In this document: positions 1 through 10,614 of the stretch, one piece after another
Layout of the letters: each line of letters starts with the position of its first letter
Numbering within the stretch: position 1 is the first letter of the stretch
Assembly (NCBI GenBank): GCA_022702705.1
Contig: CM040432.1
Coordinates: 49,440,540 to 49,504,539, forward strand
Reading direction: 5' to 3'
DNA length: 64,000 nucleotides
Origin: Papilionanthe hookeriana x Papilionanthe teres
Lineage: Eukaryota; Streptophyta; Magnoliopsida; Asparagales; Orchidaceae
Program-made: the position numbers and the translations under genes
Notes under the pieces: generated by a model
Told to the model about the DNA's origin: nothing
Databases searched by the model: none
What the model saw: only the letters and a program-made list of their open reading frames with translations

Positions 1-1245
1 TTCCACCTGATTTAACACGGCAACAAAAAAAGAAGTTTAAATTTGATACAAGATTTTATTTTGGGATGAGCCCTATCTATATAAATAGTGTAAGGATCTG
101 ATTATTAGGAGATGTGTGCCACAGGAAGAAACTAATTTAATTATTCAATGATGTCATGATTCTGAATTTGGAGGTCATTTCAGTGTTGATAAAACTACTT
201 TTAAGATTTTACAATCTGGATTTTATTGGCCTACTCTTTTTAAGGATGTATACAAATATATTAAATCATGTGATCGATGTCGGAGAGTACGGTAATATCT
301 CTTGAAGAAATGAAATGCCTCTAAACTATAATTTGGAAGTTGAAATTTTTGATGTATGGGGAGTAGATTTTATGGGACCATTTGCTCCTTCATTTGGAAA
401 TTTATATATATTGGTTGCAATTGATTATGTCTCAAAATGGATTGAAGCTACTACTTTACCTAGATGTGATGGTCAGAGTGTTTCAAAAATTTTAAAGAAA
501 AATATATTTGCGAGAAATGGAATGCCGAGAGTGATTATAATTGATGGTGGATCCCATTTCAGGAATAATCAAATTAAGAAATTGATTGAGAAGTATAATA
601 TTATTCATAGAATCTCTACTGCTTATCATCCCCAGACTAGTGGTTTAGCAGAAATGTCTAATCGTGAAATTAAAAGAATTTTGGAGAAAACTGTGGATAA
701 TCACAAATTAGATTGGTCTGCTCGATTAGATACTGCATTATGGGCTTCTAGGACTGCTTTTAAGACCCCTATTGGAATGTCTCCTTATAGACTAGTGTTT
801 CGTAAGACTTGTCATCTACCAGTTGAATTGGAGCATAAAGCATATTGGGTGATAAAAGAGTTGAATTTTAATTTGAAAAATGCAGGAGAGAAGAGATTTA
901 TGTAATTGAATGAATTGGAAGAGATTAGAAATGCATCTTATCACTATGACATGATCTATAAAGAGAGAATGAAATATAGCATGATCAGAAGATATTGAAA
1001 GGAAATTGGAGTTTGGACAAAAAGTTTTGCTGTACAACACAAGATTGAAGTTGTTTCCTGTAAAGCTCAAGTCTACATGGTTGGGACCTTTCACAGTTGT
1101 AAAAGTTCATTCTTTTGGAGCTCTTGATATTGAGGATCGTGATACTGGAAAGATTTTTAAGGTTAATGGGCATCGATTAAAGCCTTACTTTGACGGGTTT
1201 CAACCTGACTTCAAAGAGTTTTTAATGCTGAGTCATCTCGATTAA
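1..1245 (+). pseudogene. Element A integrase (3' part of pol), broken
   Basis: Integrase inserts retrotransposon cDNA into the genome. Bases 142-290 encode the HHCC zinc-binding domain (CHDSEFGGHF ... CDRC). A one-base insertion near 290 and a TGA near 304 break the frame. The catalytic core is open from 315 to 905, with the D-D-E residues present: Asp in VDFMGPF, Asp in IDGGSHF (codon 543-545) and Glu in LAEMSNREIK. A stop at 903-905 (TAA where F has CAA) separates the C-terminal part, 1006-1245, which holds the W-L-G-P-F (GPY/F) module and ends at a natural TAA. All three catalytic residues survive, unlike in E and F, but the protein cannot be made whole. Confidence 0.9.
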
Positions 1246-1256
1246 CTGAATGGTTT

Positions 1257-1302
1257 GTCGGGCTGACAACTTTAAACCAAGCGCTTTATGGGAGGCAACC
1301 CA
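1257..1302 (+). other. Conserved post-pol palindromic motif (element A)
   Basis: Just after the pol stop lies GTCGGGCTGACAAC, then an AAGCGCTT palindrome, then TGGGAGGCAACCCA (stem TGGG/CCCA). The same block follows pol in elements D, E and F at the same place. It is non-coding and position-conserved; its role is unknown. Confidence 0.75.
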
Positions 1303-1469
1303 TATGTATCTTTGTGGTGTGTTTGCTTGTTTGTTATAGTTGTGCTTTTTAGATAGTTATTTTGAGTCATAATCGCTCTTAAAAACTTTAAAAAATTGAT
1401 AAATATTGGATGGAATTGAAATATTAGAATATTTTGGGCCAAACGAAGTTCTGTGAGATTTTTTACCAT

Positions 1470-1652
1470 TGGCGTCGCCAGTGCCAGAATGGGCATCGCC
1501 GTTGCCCAATTACAGAGATGTGTACTGAATTTCAGGCTTGATCGCCGCCGGAGCCCTATCAAGCGCTGCCGATGCCCAAAACCTGTTGAAGGTTTTTGGA
1601 GGTTCAAAATGCAATTTTTGGGGGTTTTGAGCGGGATCTTCTTCCTTATAAC
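1470..1652 (+). promoter_or_regulatory. GC-palindrome pair plus TATA-like box before post-pol ORF 1 (element A)
   Basis: Two GC-rich palindromic blocks (about 1470-1509 and 1542-1577) sit in AT-rich DNA. The second shares the string GCCCTATCA and its flanking GC core with the block in this element's own LTR (6343-6378). A TTATAAC box follows at 1646-1652, and the ORF begins at 1721. Read as a candidate internal promoter derived from the LTR; this is inference. Confidence 0.5.
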
Positions 1653-1720
1653 TCTCTAAAATCCATTTTAAACTTCCAAACTCTAGAAAAACGAAAACTA
1701 CCTTTCCCAATTCGCATCCC

Positions 1721-2912
1721 ATGGATTCCTACTCCATAGAAACCCCTCGATCTCGCATTTTCAACCAACGGAAGTTTATCAGTTTCGAGGCGCAGCGATT
1801 GTTCAACAAAGTGATGATGAAGAGGAGGATTATCAAGAAAAGAGGCTTTATTAATCGAGGTATGGATAATTCTACTACAAAAGTTGAAGAGATAATAAAG
1901 GAAAGACGTTGGGAAGTGCTACGTTAAACTACCGCTGTCGTAGTCCTTCCGGGTGTGAAGGAATTTTATGCAAATCTTCACGGGATCAACCAAGGATTCG
2001 TCTTTGTGCGAGGTAAGTTTGTGCAATTCACTCCCACGAGAATTTATGATCTCTTTATGAATGAGAATGTACCTATTTTCCACTATTCCAATTTTAATGC
2101 CCCAAGTGATAATATGAATGGTTTGTATCGTTATTTGACAGATGAAAATGAAGATTAGGAAGTTAGAGAAAATGGATATATTAGTTTCCCTTCTGCATCT
2201 TTAAATCCGTGTCAAAGCAGTGGTATTACTTTATTTCGGCAAAGTTATTACCAACTTTGAAGATTAGTAAAGTAACCAAGGAAAATGCTATTTTGAATTT
2301 CTGTATTCAAACTGGAAGGTCGATTGATATTGGTAATATAATTGTGAAATCAGTTTTGGGATTGATATGTCATGGATCTAAATATGAGCTTGAACACCCA
2401 TCCACCATATTTTCATTGTGTAGTCAATCACAAGTTCCGTATGAGAGTTGGGAAAAGGTTCTTCTTCCTTGGAGTCCTATTGATAAAACTAATCTTTATG
2501 ACTACCAAATTGTAGGAGATGAAGGTGATATGGATTTGCTTGCTGATCAACCAACTCAGACCTCACAACCTATTCAGCCTTACTTTCTTGAATGTTATAG
2601 AGTGATACTGAAGAGAATCAAGCAGTTGGAAAAGAGGCACAGAATTTAATGAATGTCATCAAAAATATTTCTGATTTATTTGATCATATAGACTGGAGTA
2701 TGAAGGAACAATTTGATCACATTGGTCAGATTGAGATGGGCCTGATTAATCTGATGAAGAAGAACATTTTGATTGCTGAGGATTCATCTGATGAATTCCC
2801 ATTTCGTCCCTTCTACAATTTGTTCGTGCATCAGCAATATATTAGAGATATCAGAGAGGAAGATAGTTCTAAGACCGATGTGGAGCGATTACTGGATTAT
2901 GTTTATGTTTGA
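1721..2912 (+). pseudogene. Element A post-pol ORF 1 (putative plant transposon protein family), broken
   Basis: ATG at 1721 (MDSYSIETPRSR). The reading continues in three frames to TGA at 2912, broken by stops near 1925 and 2156 and by frame changes near 2209 and 2649. Recognisable blocks: E-F-Y-A-N followed by V-R-G-K-F-V-Q-F-T-P, then a W-Y-Y-F-I-S-A-K-L-L-P block and A-I-L-N-F-C-I-Q ... I-D-I-G-N-I-I. These match the plant 'putative transposon protein' domain often found after pol in Athila-like elements; its function is unknown. The C-terminal part (HIDWSMKEQFDHI) resembles element E's intact small ORF at 35586. The next ORF (3659) is a diverged paralogue. Confidence 0.75.
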
Positions 2913-3267
2913 TGTGTGTTTGCTTTACTTTGCTTAATTCTATTTGGTGTGTTTAGTATTTACTTTGCTTTGCTTTGTAGTTTGAATTTGGATTTTATGT
3001 GCTTAGATTTTAGTGTTTGCTTATCGTAGCGTACTTGTAACACTAAAAATCAAAGAGTTGTTGGTTTAATTTGATGAACATATTTAGTGTTTATGTTGTA
3101 ATGTAGATTTTATATATAGATGTATGTTTTGTGTTGTTTGTGTAAGAATTGTGTTAGTTATTGCTTGTGTGATGAAATAGATGCTTAATGAAGTGTTAAA
3201 TGTCATTGTGGAGGATGAAACGATCAAAATTAGGAAAAAAATTTTGGACCCAGAAAAATTTTGCACA
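2913..3267 (+). other. Non-coding spacer between the two post-pol ORFs (element A)
   Basis: T-rich spacer with no coding potential that I can see. It runs into the second GC-palindrome module. A similar T-rich spacer follows the small ORF in element E (35946-36340). Confidence 0.6.
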
Positions 3268-3365
3268 GGCGCCGCTGGCGCCTAAATCCAGAGAGTTTTG
3301 GCAATTTAGAAAAATAGAGCGCTGCTGGCGCCCGAATACAGAAAAAGGCCAACAACCCTTTATTT
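3268..3365 (+). promoter_or_regulatory. GC-palindrome pair before post-pol ORF 2 (element A)
   Basis: GGCGCCGCTGGCGCC at 3268-3282 and GCGCTGCTGGCGCCC at 3319-3333 stand out from the AT-rich surroundings. A weak TATA-like TTTATTT follows about 25 bases on. Element E has a palindrome pair and an A/T box with the same spacing before its second ORF (36342-36414). Candidate promoter or RNA-structure module. Confidence 0.45.
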
Positions 3366-3658
3366 CGCGATTTTGACTCTGAGGCTTGCTAGATCTTGGA
3401 TTTGAAGCGATTTCAAGGCTTTTCGAGACCGGATCTACACTTCTCTTTGTAAGAGCTTCACTTTAAGTTAAAAATTTTTTAATTTTCACCATAGGAATTT
3501 CTCACATTGCTTAGATTAAAATTTTGGGATTTTTGAAGAAATTTTGGGATTTCCTATGATGAAATTTGCTCTTACTTGTTTAGAATAGTATTTGGAGTTT
3601 GTTACATTTTGGATTTGAAATTTATTGGAATTTATCTTGCGGATTGTTAGAAATTCAC

Positions 3659-4782
3659 ATGGCTCCAAGGATGAGTAAAGGGAGGAGAAAATTGGATTTT
3701 GATGAAGAAAAATTTGTCAATGTTAAAGCGCAATTTTGCTTTAATTATTATCTTTACAATAAGAAGTGTATTCAGGATCGACCTTTTGATAATCCTGGTG
3801 AATCTATAGAATAGTTAATTGTCGAGCGAAATTGTGAGAGATTTTGTTATTTTACTGCTAATGTTGTTTTGCGTGTTGTTAGAGAGTTCTATGCCAATGT
3901 GCTCTGGACTGAGACCGAGTATATGCTAGTTAGAGGAAAAATTGTTGAATTTACTCCTCCGCGTATTAATTCATTTTATCAGACTCGGGAACCATTTGTT
4001 TGTGAATATGAAAATTATGATACCCGAGGGGAAAATATGAAGGAAGTGATTGCATTTCTGACAGACGGAAGAGGGGAATGGAAAGTAAGTCAAAAACAGA
4101 TGATTAACTTCCCTGCTTCCAAGTTAAATGTTGCATCTAAAGTTTGGCACTATTTCATCTCTGTATGACTGTTACCTTCTTATCACCACAGTGAATTTAC
4201 AAGGGATATAGAAATTTTAAACTATTGTATTCAGAAGATGAAGAAAATTGATATTGGAACTATTTTATTCAAGAACATTTAGTTTATTGCTAGAGGAGAG
4301 ACCACTGGAGGATTAAGACATCCTGCCCTAGTTCATGTCTTGTGTGTTCAGTCTGGAGTAGAGTTCAGCAGTTCTGAAGAGGTAGCTATACCACTGAGAC
4401 CAATTAAAAAGAATATTATTTGTACTTATAAGTCTCATGTGGGAGCACGAGATTAGAGTAGGAGTACTGATATTCCAACTACGAGTTATGACATTCCATC
4501 TACATCTGAGCCCCCTACATTATCTGATATTATGGAGCAGCTGAGATTACAGAGTGCTAGTGTGGATAGTCTCCATGGTAGGATGGATGTGTTTGAGGTC
4601 AAAAGTGATGTGAATGAAGATTATATGAGAAGAAGAGTTGAGTTTGATATTGCCTATTATGATGCCCAGGTCAGATTCATGAGGGGGGAGACTGATGTGA
4701 TATTCCCTACCTGCCCAGCTATACACCGTATAGACCTGATTGTGTTGACCCTGCTGATGAACATGGTGATAAAGATTGGTAG
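3659..4782 (+). pseudogene. Element A post-pol ORF 2 (putative plant transposon protein family), broken
   Basis: ATG at 3659 (MAPRMSKGRRKLDFDEEKF). A stop near 3812, a TGA near 4167, a TAG near 4279, another TAG near 4454 and a late frameshift break it; F shows that the natural end is the D-W-stop at about 4782. Blocks in order: basic N-terminus; R-E-F-Y-A-N ... L-V-R-G-K-I-V-E-F-T-P-P-R-I-N; SKVWHYFIS; ILNYCIQ ... KIDIG; then a Ser/Thr-Pro linker and a C-terminal helix-rich tail with RRRVEFDIAYYDAQVRFMRG, probably coiled coil. It is homologous to ORF 1 upstream and to E's second ORF. Function unknown. Confidence 0.75.
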
Positions 4783-4837
4783 TTTGTTTGTTTCTATTTC
4801 TATTTTTCTTCTTGTGTGTTGTGTTGTATGGTTGTGA

Positions 4838-5560
4838 TGTAGTAGTTATTTACTTTCCATGTGATGTGTAAACCTCTTGATGTACTGTTAATGTTGTAAT
4901 GAAAAATTGAAATTGTTAAATGAACTGTGCAGTGTTGTGATAGTTTGTTTAGTAATTGTGGTGTTTTTTGGATGTTTAGATGTTTAAAGTTAATATCTCT
5001 TTACCATGCAAATGTTTAAAATTTTTATATATCACTGTTACTAACTCTTTCATGCCTGCTAGTTGTGAATTTTGACTAATACCAGATAAGTGTTGAAGAT
5101 TTTAAGATCCCAGCACAAAAATGTTAATTTCTTTTACTCTCTATTGTTTCAAATTTATTGAAAAATTTAAGTTTGGCTGAGGGTAGAAAAATATTAACTC
5201 TTATTTGTTCTTAATTATTATATTTTCAAAAATTATTAGTATAACTTCTGGCAGTTGAACCTCACTTTAGATAACTAAAACTTTTTATTTCAGTTGAATA
5301 TTATGGAAGGATTAGATGAAAGTTTTTAGTAATAAAGGTTAATTTTATAGAGGTGAGATATTTGATATGAAAGGATTTGATTATAGTTAACTATTTAAAG
5401 TAAAAAAAATTGTATTTTTGAAATGTTAAGAGACTTAAAGTATTGTGTGTTAAGAAGAGATTGTGACTTTATGATGAATAATAAAGCTCATACCTAATTA
5501 TAAAGTAAGGAGGTGTTTCAAGTTTGAACTTTAGAAAGAGGAGAGTGAAGTTTAAAATCA
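4838..5560 (+). other. 3' non-coding region of element A with a decayed second polypurine-tract-like site
   Basis: AT-rich and non-coding. At 5169-5183 the string AAGTTTGGCTGAGGGTAG is a decayed form of the AAGTTTGGGGGAGGG that F has at 59401 and E at 38408. It lies about 900 bases before the true polypurine tract. Confidence 0.5.
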
Positions 5561-5735
5561 TTACAGGCTATCCAGATATAGTAATCCTCATTAAAAAAAA
5601 GAGAAAGAGGAAAGAAAAGAAAAGGATTGAAAAACAATCCCAAAAAAGAAAAGAAAAAGAAAAAAGAAAGAAAAATATTTATGAGGAGATGCTTAAGGAG
5701 ATGCCTAATCAAAAATTGGCTTCACTTGAGTCACC
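5561..5735 (+). other. Conserved purine-loop hairpin (element A)
   Basis: GGCTATCCAGATATAGTAATCC leads into stem TCCTCAT (5585-5591); about 90 nearly all-purine bases form the loop, closed by ATGAGGA (5681-5687). It is followed by a block shared with D, E and F (CCTAATCAAAAATTGGCTTC). E and D have TCCTCAC/GTGAGGA in the same place, so the stem covaries. Confidence 0.65.
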
Positions 5736-6054
5736 CTAAAGGGAGAACTTGATTTCATTTCTGAATTTATATTTAAAGTATTGGCCTACTTTCTGATGAA
5801 GTTTGCATAAACTCTTTTTTCACATAATCTTTCAAGGCACTCTTAATGTGAAAAATTATGGTTTATCATGAAATAAATAGAAGACTAGAACCCTTAGACT
5901 TGATTCCTGAATACTCTTATACCTATAGTGTTCACCTGAATTACTGAATTTCTTTCTCAAAGTCTAACAAATATATTCTTTTGAATGAAAAATTTTAGTG
6001 TCTTACAGGTGAAAAGTACATTGCCTTGAGTTGTATTTTTATGTAGTAAAAGGA
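5736..6054 (+). other. AT-rich 3' non-coding region of element A
   Basis: No coding potential seen. The sequence is collinear with F 59975-60293, so it is part of the element rather than an insertion. Confidence 0.6.
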
Positions 6055-6092
6055 TTACTTGAGGACAAGTAATAGCTAAGTTTGGGGGATTT
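6055..6092 (+). other. Polypurine tract with preceding hairpin (element A)
   Basis: A perfect 7-bp inverted repeat with a 4-base loop (TTACTTGAGGACAAGTAA, 6055-6072) is followed by the polypurine tract AAGTTTGGGGGATTT (6078-6092), directly abutting the LTR start TGATGCACC. The tract primes plus-strand DNA synthesis in LTR retrotransposons. The same hairpin-tract pair occurs in D, E and F. Confidence 0.85.
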
Positions 6093-7780
6093 TGATGCAC
6101 CAAAAATATATATTGTTTTTGCTATTTAATTTTACCCTGTTTTGGTGATATTCCACTTTAAAAAAAGATATTTTACATAATTTGTTGCAAGTATGATGAT
6201 TTTAGGTGATTGGAGCTAAAAGAAGAGAAAAGGAACAAATTCGGAGCAAAAAGGAGGAAAATAGCTTCTGCCGCAGCTGGCGCCAAAATGGGCACCACCG
6301 GTGCCATTCTCCCGAGAGCCCGGAAAATATTTGGACGATAGAGCACCGTCGGCGCCCTATCAGGCGCCGCTGGCGTCCAATGTCGATGGATTTAAAATTT
6401 AAAGATTTTTGGCTACTTTTTGAAGGGATGCTTAAAGAAACACTTGGGATTTTGTTTCTAACTTATAAGTAACTTTTTTTAGACGAAAATGGAAAGTTCT
6501 AGTGAAGTTCTAGTGAGGTTCTAGAGTGTTTCTAGAGAGGGAGAGTGTGTGTTGAGTGTTAGGGCTTAGAAGAGAAGAGTGTAGAAGTGGGAATTTGAGA
6601 GGGATTCTTCTTTAAGGAGTGAAAGAGAAGGAGTAAATTGAGATATTGCTTCTTCCTTTCGATTCTAAAGAGGGAATTGAGTGTTGCAAAGAAGAGAGAA
6701 AAAGATTCAAAGGAACTTCAAAGGATTTTCATTGGGGGAGAGAAACAAAAAAGTTATATTTGCTTTTGTGGTTTGTATGAATTTTATTTTATATATAAAA
6801 TCCATGTTTTATTGTGTCTTCTCTATGAATTCTGAGAAGTCTCCGTTGTCTTTATTCTTGCATAAAAATGTGATGATGTGATGATGTGGATTTAATGTGC
6901 TTTTAAAGTATTGAAGAAATTGTGATAGTTTTTCATTTCAAACTTAATTTACTTTTCGATCTGGCCCGTTGAATTATTAAAATCTGTTGTTGTACATTAA
7001 CTCTGAAAGGATTTAGTGTTCTACAACAACAATAAAGAATCCATTCAATGTTCATTGATGAATTGCGTAGTTCATGGGAATTGAGTTCAAATAATTAGGG
7101 AAATGTGTTTTGACGGACTTCAAATTAGAGGTTTCAAGGTGACATGCTGAGATCCCCGATTTGGTCCTAAGATTAGTAACTAAACATGAAGGTTAGCCTT
7201 CAGGTGAAGGGTGAGTGGAAGTTTTGTAGTGACAGCTGGTATCCTCCCGGCCTAGCCTTACATTTAGTGAATGAACATAGGATATGTCAATATTTTTTTC
7301 ATGCTTGGAAGAGGGGGTACTCTTTTGAGGGTTAAGAAACATTTATGCTCCTATTTGGCACAATACAATAAAAAATCATTCTATATCATCCGCACATCAT
7401 ATACTCGTTGCAAGAGGAAAGATACTTTTCATATAATATCAAAACTGTTCAAATACAAAGCTTAGTGTGTGTCTGTTAGTTAATTTTGTTTTAAAGATAT
7501 TAGAAGTAATTGTAGTTTGCTTAATTGTCACTGTTTTCTACATCTTGTTAGTAGAATTAAACATTAAACTTTAATTGCAATTTGAGTATTGGATTTCAGT
7601 ATTACATTATCTATTATAAAATTCATGCCTTCCCTGTGGGATCGATAACCAGGACTCCATTAGAGCGTTGTATTACTTGATACGATACGTATACTTGCGT
7701 TGAATGTTTGGACTTTACAAAATCATTATAAATATATATAAATTTGAGTTCATAAGTTCTTACAATATTAAAAGTCCGCA
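6093..7780 (+). repeat. 3' LTR of element A
   Basis: It begins TGATGCACC after the polypurine tract and ends at about ...GTCCGCA, where gag sequence of H resumes. It aligns throughout with the F LTRs. It contains a GC-palindrome pair (6270-6308, 6343-6378), a TTATAAG box (6463-6469), the shared motif CTCCTATTTGGCAC (about 7350) and GATACGTATACTTG (7684-7697). The last bases differ from F (GTCGCGGTCA), so a few terminal bases may be lost. Confidence 0.88.
6270..6469 (+). promoter_or_regulatory. LTR promoter-like module (element A)
   Basis: Two GC palindromic blocks, at 6270-6308 (CTGGCGCC ... CACCGGTG) and 6343-6378 (CGTCGGCGCC ... GGCGCCGCTGGCG), then a TTATAAG box at 6463-6469. This is the expected position of the U3 core promoter. 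The second block is clearly related to the one before the post-pol ORF at 1542-1577. Confidence 0.5.
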
Positions 7781-9328
7781 TAAGCTACTAATAATATTCA
7801 ATGGTCTTCTAAAAGGTTAAATCCTAAAAAGGTAGGCAATATTCATGAAAATGATGCTTTTGCAATGTTAGCAAATCAAGTTGCTGCAATTTCATGGAAG
7901 ATAGGCCAAATTGGGATGAATTTTTCTCAGCCAATTGCCTTGATTGAAGAAAATTCATTAGGTCAAATGGTTGATCCTCATAATTCACCAGAAACTTTGA
8001 ATGCTATAAGTAAGCCTAATAATCCTTATTCTAATTATTATAACCCAGGTTGGAAGAACCATCCAAACTTTAATTGGAATACCAATAATCAGGGTGTTAG
8101 TAATAAAAAATGGGGGAACAATCAAGTAAACCCATTGAGAACTGGAACAACTAAGGGAATAATAATTATAGACCAACCTATCCTCCAGGTTTTAACAATG
8201 CTTCACAATTTAAGGAGAAGAAGTTATCTATTGCAGAAATGGTGTTACAAATGGGAAATTAATTGCAAAGTCAAGGAGCTACAATTAGAAATATTGAGAA
8301 TCAATTGGGACGGATTGTCAATTCATTAAGTAATAGATCCCAAGGTATGATTCCTAGTAATACTGAAGTAAATCCAAGAGATAAGAATAAAGAGCATGTA
8401 AAAGCAATTTAACTGAGAAGTGGAAGAGAGTTGGAAGGTAGTGTTCAAAAAGAAATTGAAGTACAAAAAGAAGAGATTGAAGAACAAAAAGAGGACGCTC
8501 CGAAAGGTTTGGAAAGACCTATTTGTCCACTTAAGGAAGATTTGGAAAAACCACCACCTCCATTTGCTCAAAGAATTCGATAACAAAAGTTGGATAACCA
8601 ATTTTCAAAGTTCTTGGAGATATTTAAGAAGCTTACAATCAACATTTCATTTGCTGAAGCTTTAGAACAGATGCCAAGCTATGTGAAATTTATAAATGAT
8701 ATTCTTAACAGAAAAAGGAAGTTTGAAGATAATGAGACAGTTGCACTTAGTGAGGAGTGTAGTGCAATAATTCATAAGAAACTTCCTAAAAAGCTTAAAG
8801 ATCCTGGTAGTTTCACAATTCCATGTGCAATCGAAGATAGATTTTATGGAAAAGCTTTTTGTGATTTAGGTGCAAGCATTATCCTTATGCCTCTATCAAT
8901 ATTTAAAAGACTGAGATTAGGAGAAATAACTACAACTACTGTAACTCTGCAATTAGCTGATCTTTTGATCACATATCCTAAAGGAGTTATAGATGAGGTT
9001 TTGGTAAAAGTGGATCAATTTATTTTTCTTGATGATTTCATTGTACTAGATATGTAGGAAGATAAAGAAATACCCATAATTTTGGGAAGACCTTTCCTAA
9101 CCATAGGCAGAGCAATGATAGATGTGTAAAAGGGGAATTAACGATGAGAGTTAATGATTAAACTGTTACATTCAACATTTCAAAATCAATGAAATATCCT
9201 GCAAGAGGTAAAGATGATGAATGTTATAGGATGGATGTTATCAAATATTTGAGTGAATGTCAATTCAAATCAACTTATGAAGAGAAATATGAAAGAAAAG
9301 AATTGGAACATGAGCAAGAAGAGGAGTA
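7781..9328 (+). mobile_element. Element H: remnant of an older Athila-like element, split by element A
   Basis: The gag reading resumes exactly at the end of A's LTR (A-T-N-N-I-Q-W-S-S-K-R), so A inserted into this gag. The rest of gag, the protease and the start of the linker to RT follow. At about 9329 similarity stops abruptly and unassigned DNA begins. No LTR of H is in the window. Confidence 0.82.
7785..9328 (+). pseudogene. Element H gag (3' part) and protease, broken
   Basis: Gag is the structural capsid/nucleocapsid protein; the protease cleaves the polyprotein. The gag part shows NPYSNYYNPGWKNHPNFNWN (about 8024-8083) and no visible CCHC knuckle. A frameshift near 8140 and several in-frame stops (for example near 8260, 8411, 8583) follow. 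From 8590 an open stretch holds the basic region, the conserved LKDPGSFTIPC block and the retropepsin active site C-D-L-G-A-S (Asp codon 8863-8865, intact). It stops at TAG 9055-9057. Further stops follow in the post-protease part (RPFLTIGRAMIDV). It can no longer make a full product. Confidence 0.82.
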
Positions 9329-10614
9329 CACCGGCCCAAGCATAGCTAATAGCTTGACTGATTAAGCCTAGAATAGTGACATCCCAACTATGGGCTCTAG
9401 TGCCAATCATTGTCAGTGAAGAGGTTGGATTGTTGTATTCTAATGTGGATTATATTTATCACAGTCTATGAGACTTGTTGTTTATGTTGAATTAATGTAT
9501 TCAAGAAATTTGGCACTTTATACTCGTAAATCTAGAATTAAAACATGGTGTCTTTTTGTACGTAGTGTTCTAAAGAAAACATCTTAATTATATTACTCTT
9601 CCTTTTTTCTTGCTCGTTTATCTCAATATGGTGTTGCGTTGTTTGATCGAGTCTGTGCTTTGACTCATATGTCTAGTGCAAATTCTACATAGAAAATCCC
9701 TAGCATCGATCATTGACCACTAGGGATGAGGGTAAGGCATGAGATTAAGCTGGCCTTAAACAACTTCTTCCACAAGCTTAACCTTTTTGATCCTTCAGTG
9801 TTTGAGGAAACTCCAAGTGGTACCATCATGATTGATTGAGTTTGGTTGACTTGTAATATAGTGAAATGCTGATGAGCAAGTCAGCCCTACGAATCTATAA
9901 CATTTGAGTAAGGAACTTTTCTTTCGAAATCCTCCGTCATTAACTTGGATCCATCAAAAACCGTAATGCTTCATTTTTTACCTTTCGATGTTGGAGGAAT
10001 CTTGTTGGGCACCATCACAATATGGTCAAGTCGAGTGGCCTTGATTCAATGAAACTCTGATATCTAGGTTGTTCTTTGAATTAATAAGCCTAAAGGCTAT
10101 GATCCCTTACAGACCCTTCTTTTGGCATAGTTCATTGGACACCCAAAGTCATTATTTCTTGGGCTTTGTCAGCTTATGTCGGTTACCTCGGCCCCGACAT
10201 CCCTGATAGCAAGATGGAGTAAGCCTAGAATAGTACCATTTCAGCTATGTGTTATAATATCAATCATAGTTAGTGAAAAGATTGGATCATCGTATCTGAA
10301 GTCCTAATGTGGAGTGGGCTTCTCATTTTTGATAGATTTTTCTGGATTGTTCATAGTGAATTATGAGATTCAATAGAACAATGTGTGGGCTAAACATAGC
10401 CAAGATACAAGACTCATCTCGTAATTCCTTCCTCGGTTGAGCTTTTGAAGCCCAGGTGTATGATTATTAAACTTATCTTATCTGGAGCATTAGTTATGAT
10501 TGACTAGGGTTGATTAATTTAGTTAATGCCTAGACTAAGAAAATCTATTAGGGAGCAAAATCCATATAAACCACATGCTAGTCATAAAAACCTGCAAGAG
10601 TTATTTTGCAGGCT
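9329..10614. other. Unassigned DNA between elements H and D
   Basis: I see no intact gene. Two diverged direct repeats are visible: AAGCCTAGAATAGT... at about 9364 and 10217, and a GAGGAA...ACCATCA... block at about 9803 and 9995. It may be a decayed transposon. A short inverted repeat CCTGCAA/TTGCAGG (10591-10612) lies next to the D boundary. Confidence 0.4.

Larger units (their letters stand above)
1..7780 (+). mobile_element. Element A: 3' part of an Athila-like Ty3/gypsy retrotransposon
   Basis: The window opens inside pol of this element. Order: end of the RNase H-integrase spacer, integrase, a palindromic post-pol motif, two tandem post-pol ORFs each with its own GC-palindrome module, a purine-loop hairpin, the polypurine tract and the 3' LTR. 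It belongs to the same family as element F: LTR and internal sequence align closely. The right end is placed where gag sequence of another element (H) resumes at 7781. The 5' half and left target duplication are outside the window. Compared with F it keeps both post-pol ORFs, so it is the better guide to the family's full structure. Confidence 0.92.

Noticed and set aside
1721..4782. Post-pol ORFs as retroviral-type envelope genes
   Set aside because: No signal peptide, no transmembrane segment and no cleavage site is visible; the blocks match the plant transposon-protein type instead.
5585..5687. Purine tract as a simple microsatellite
   Set aside because: Its position, its flanking blocks and its covarying stem are conserved in four elements, so it was listed as a structural element instead.
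5524..5739. Lys/Arg/Glu-rich frame over the purine tract of A (and 59757-60002 in F)
   Set aside because: A by-product of the purine loop (AAAGAAAAG runs); the frame is not shared between A and F, whereas the stem and flanks are.
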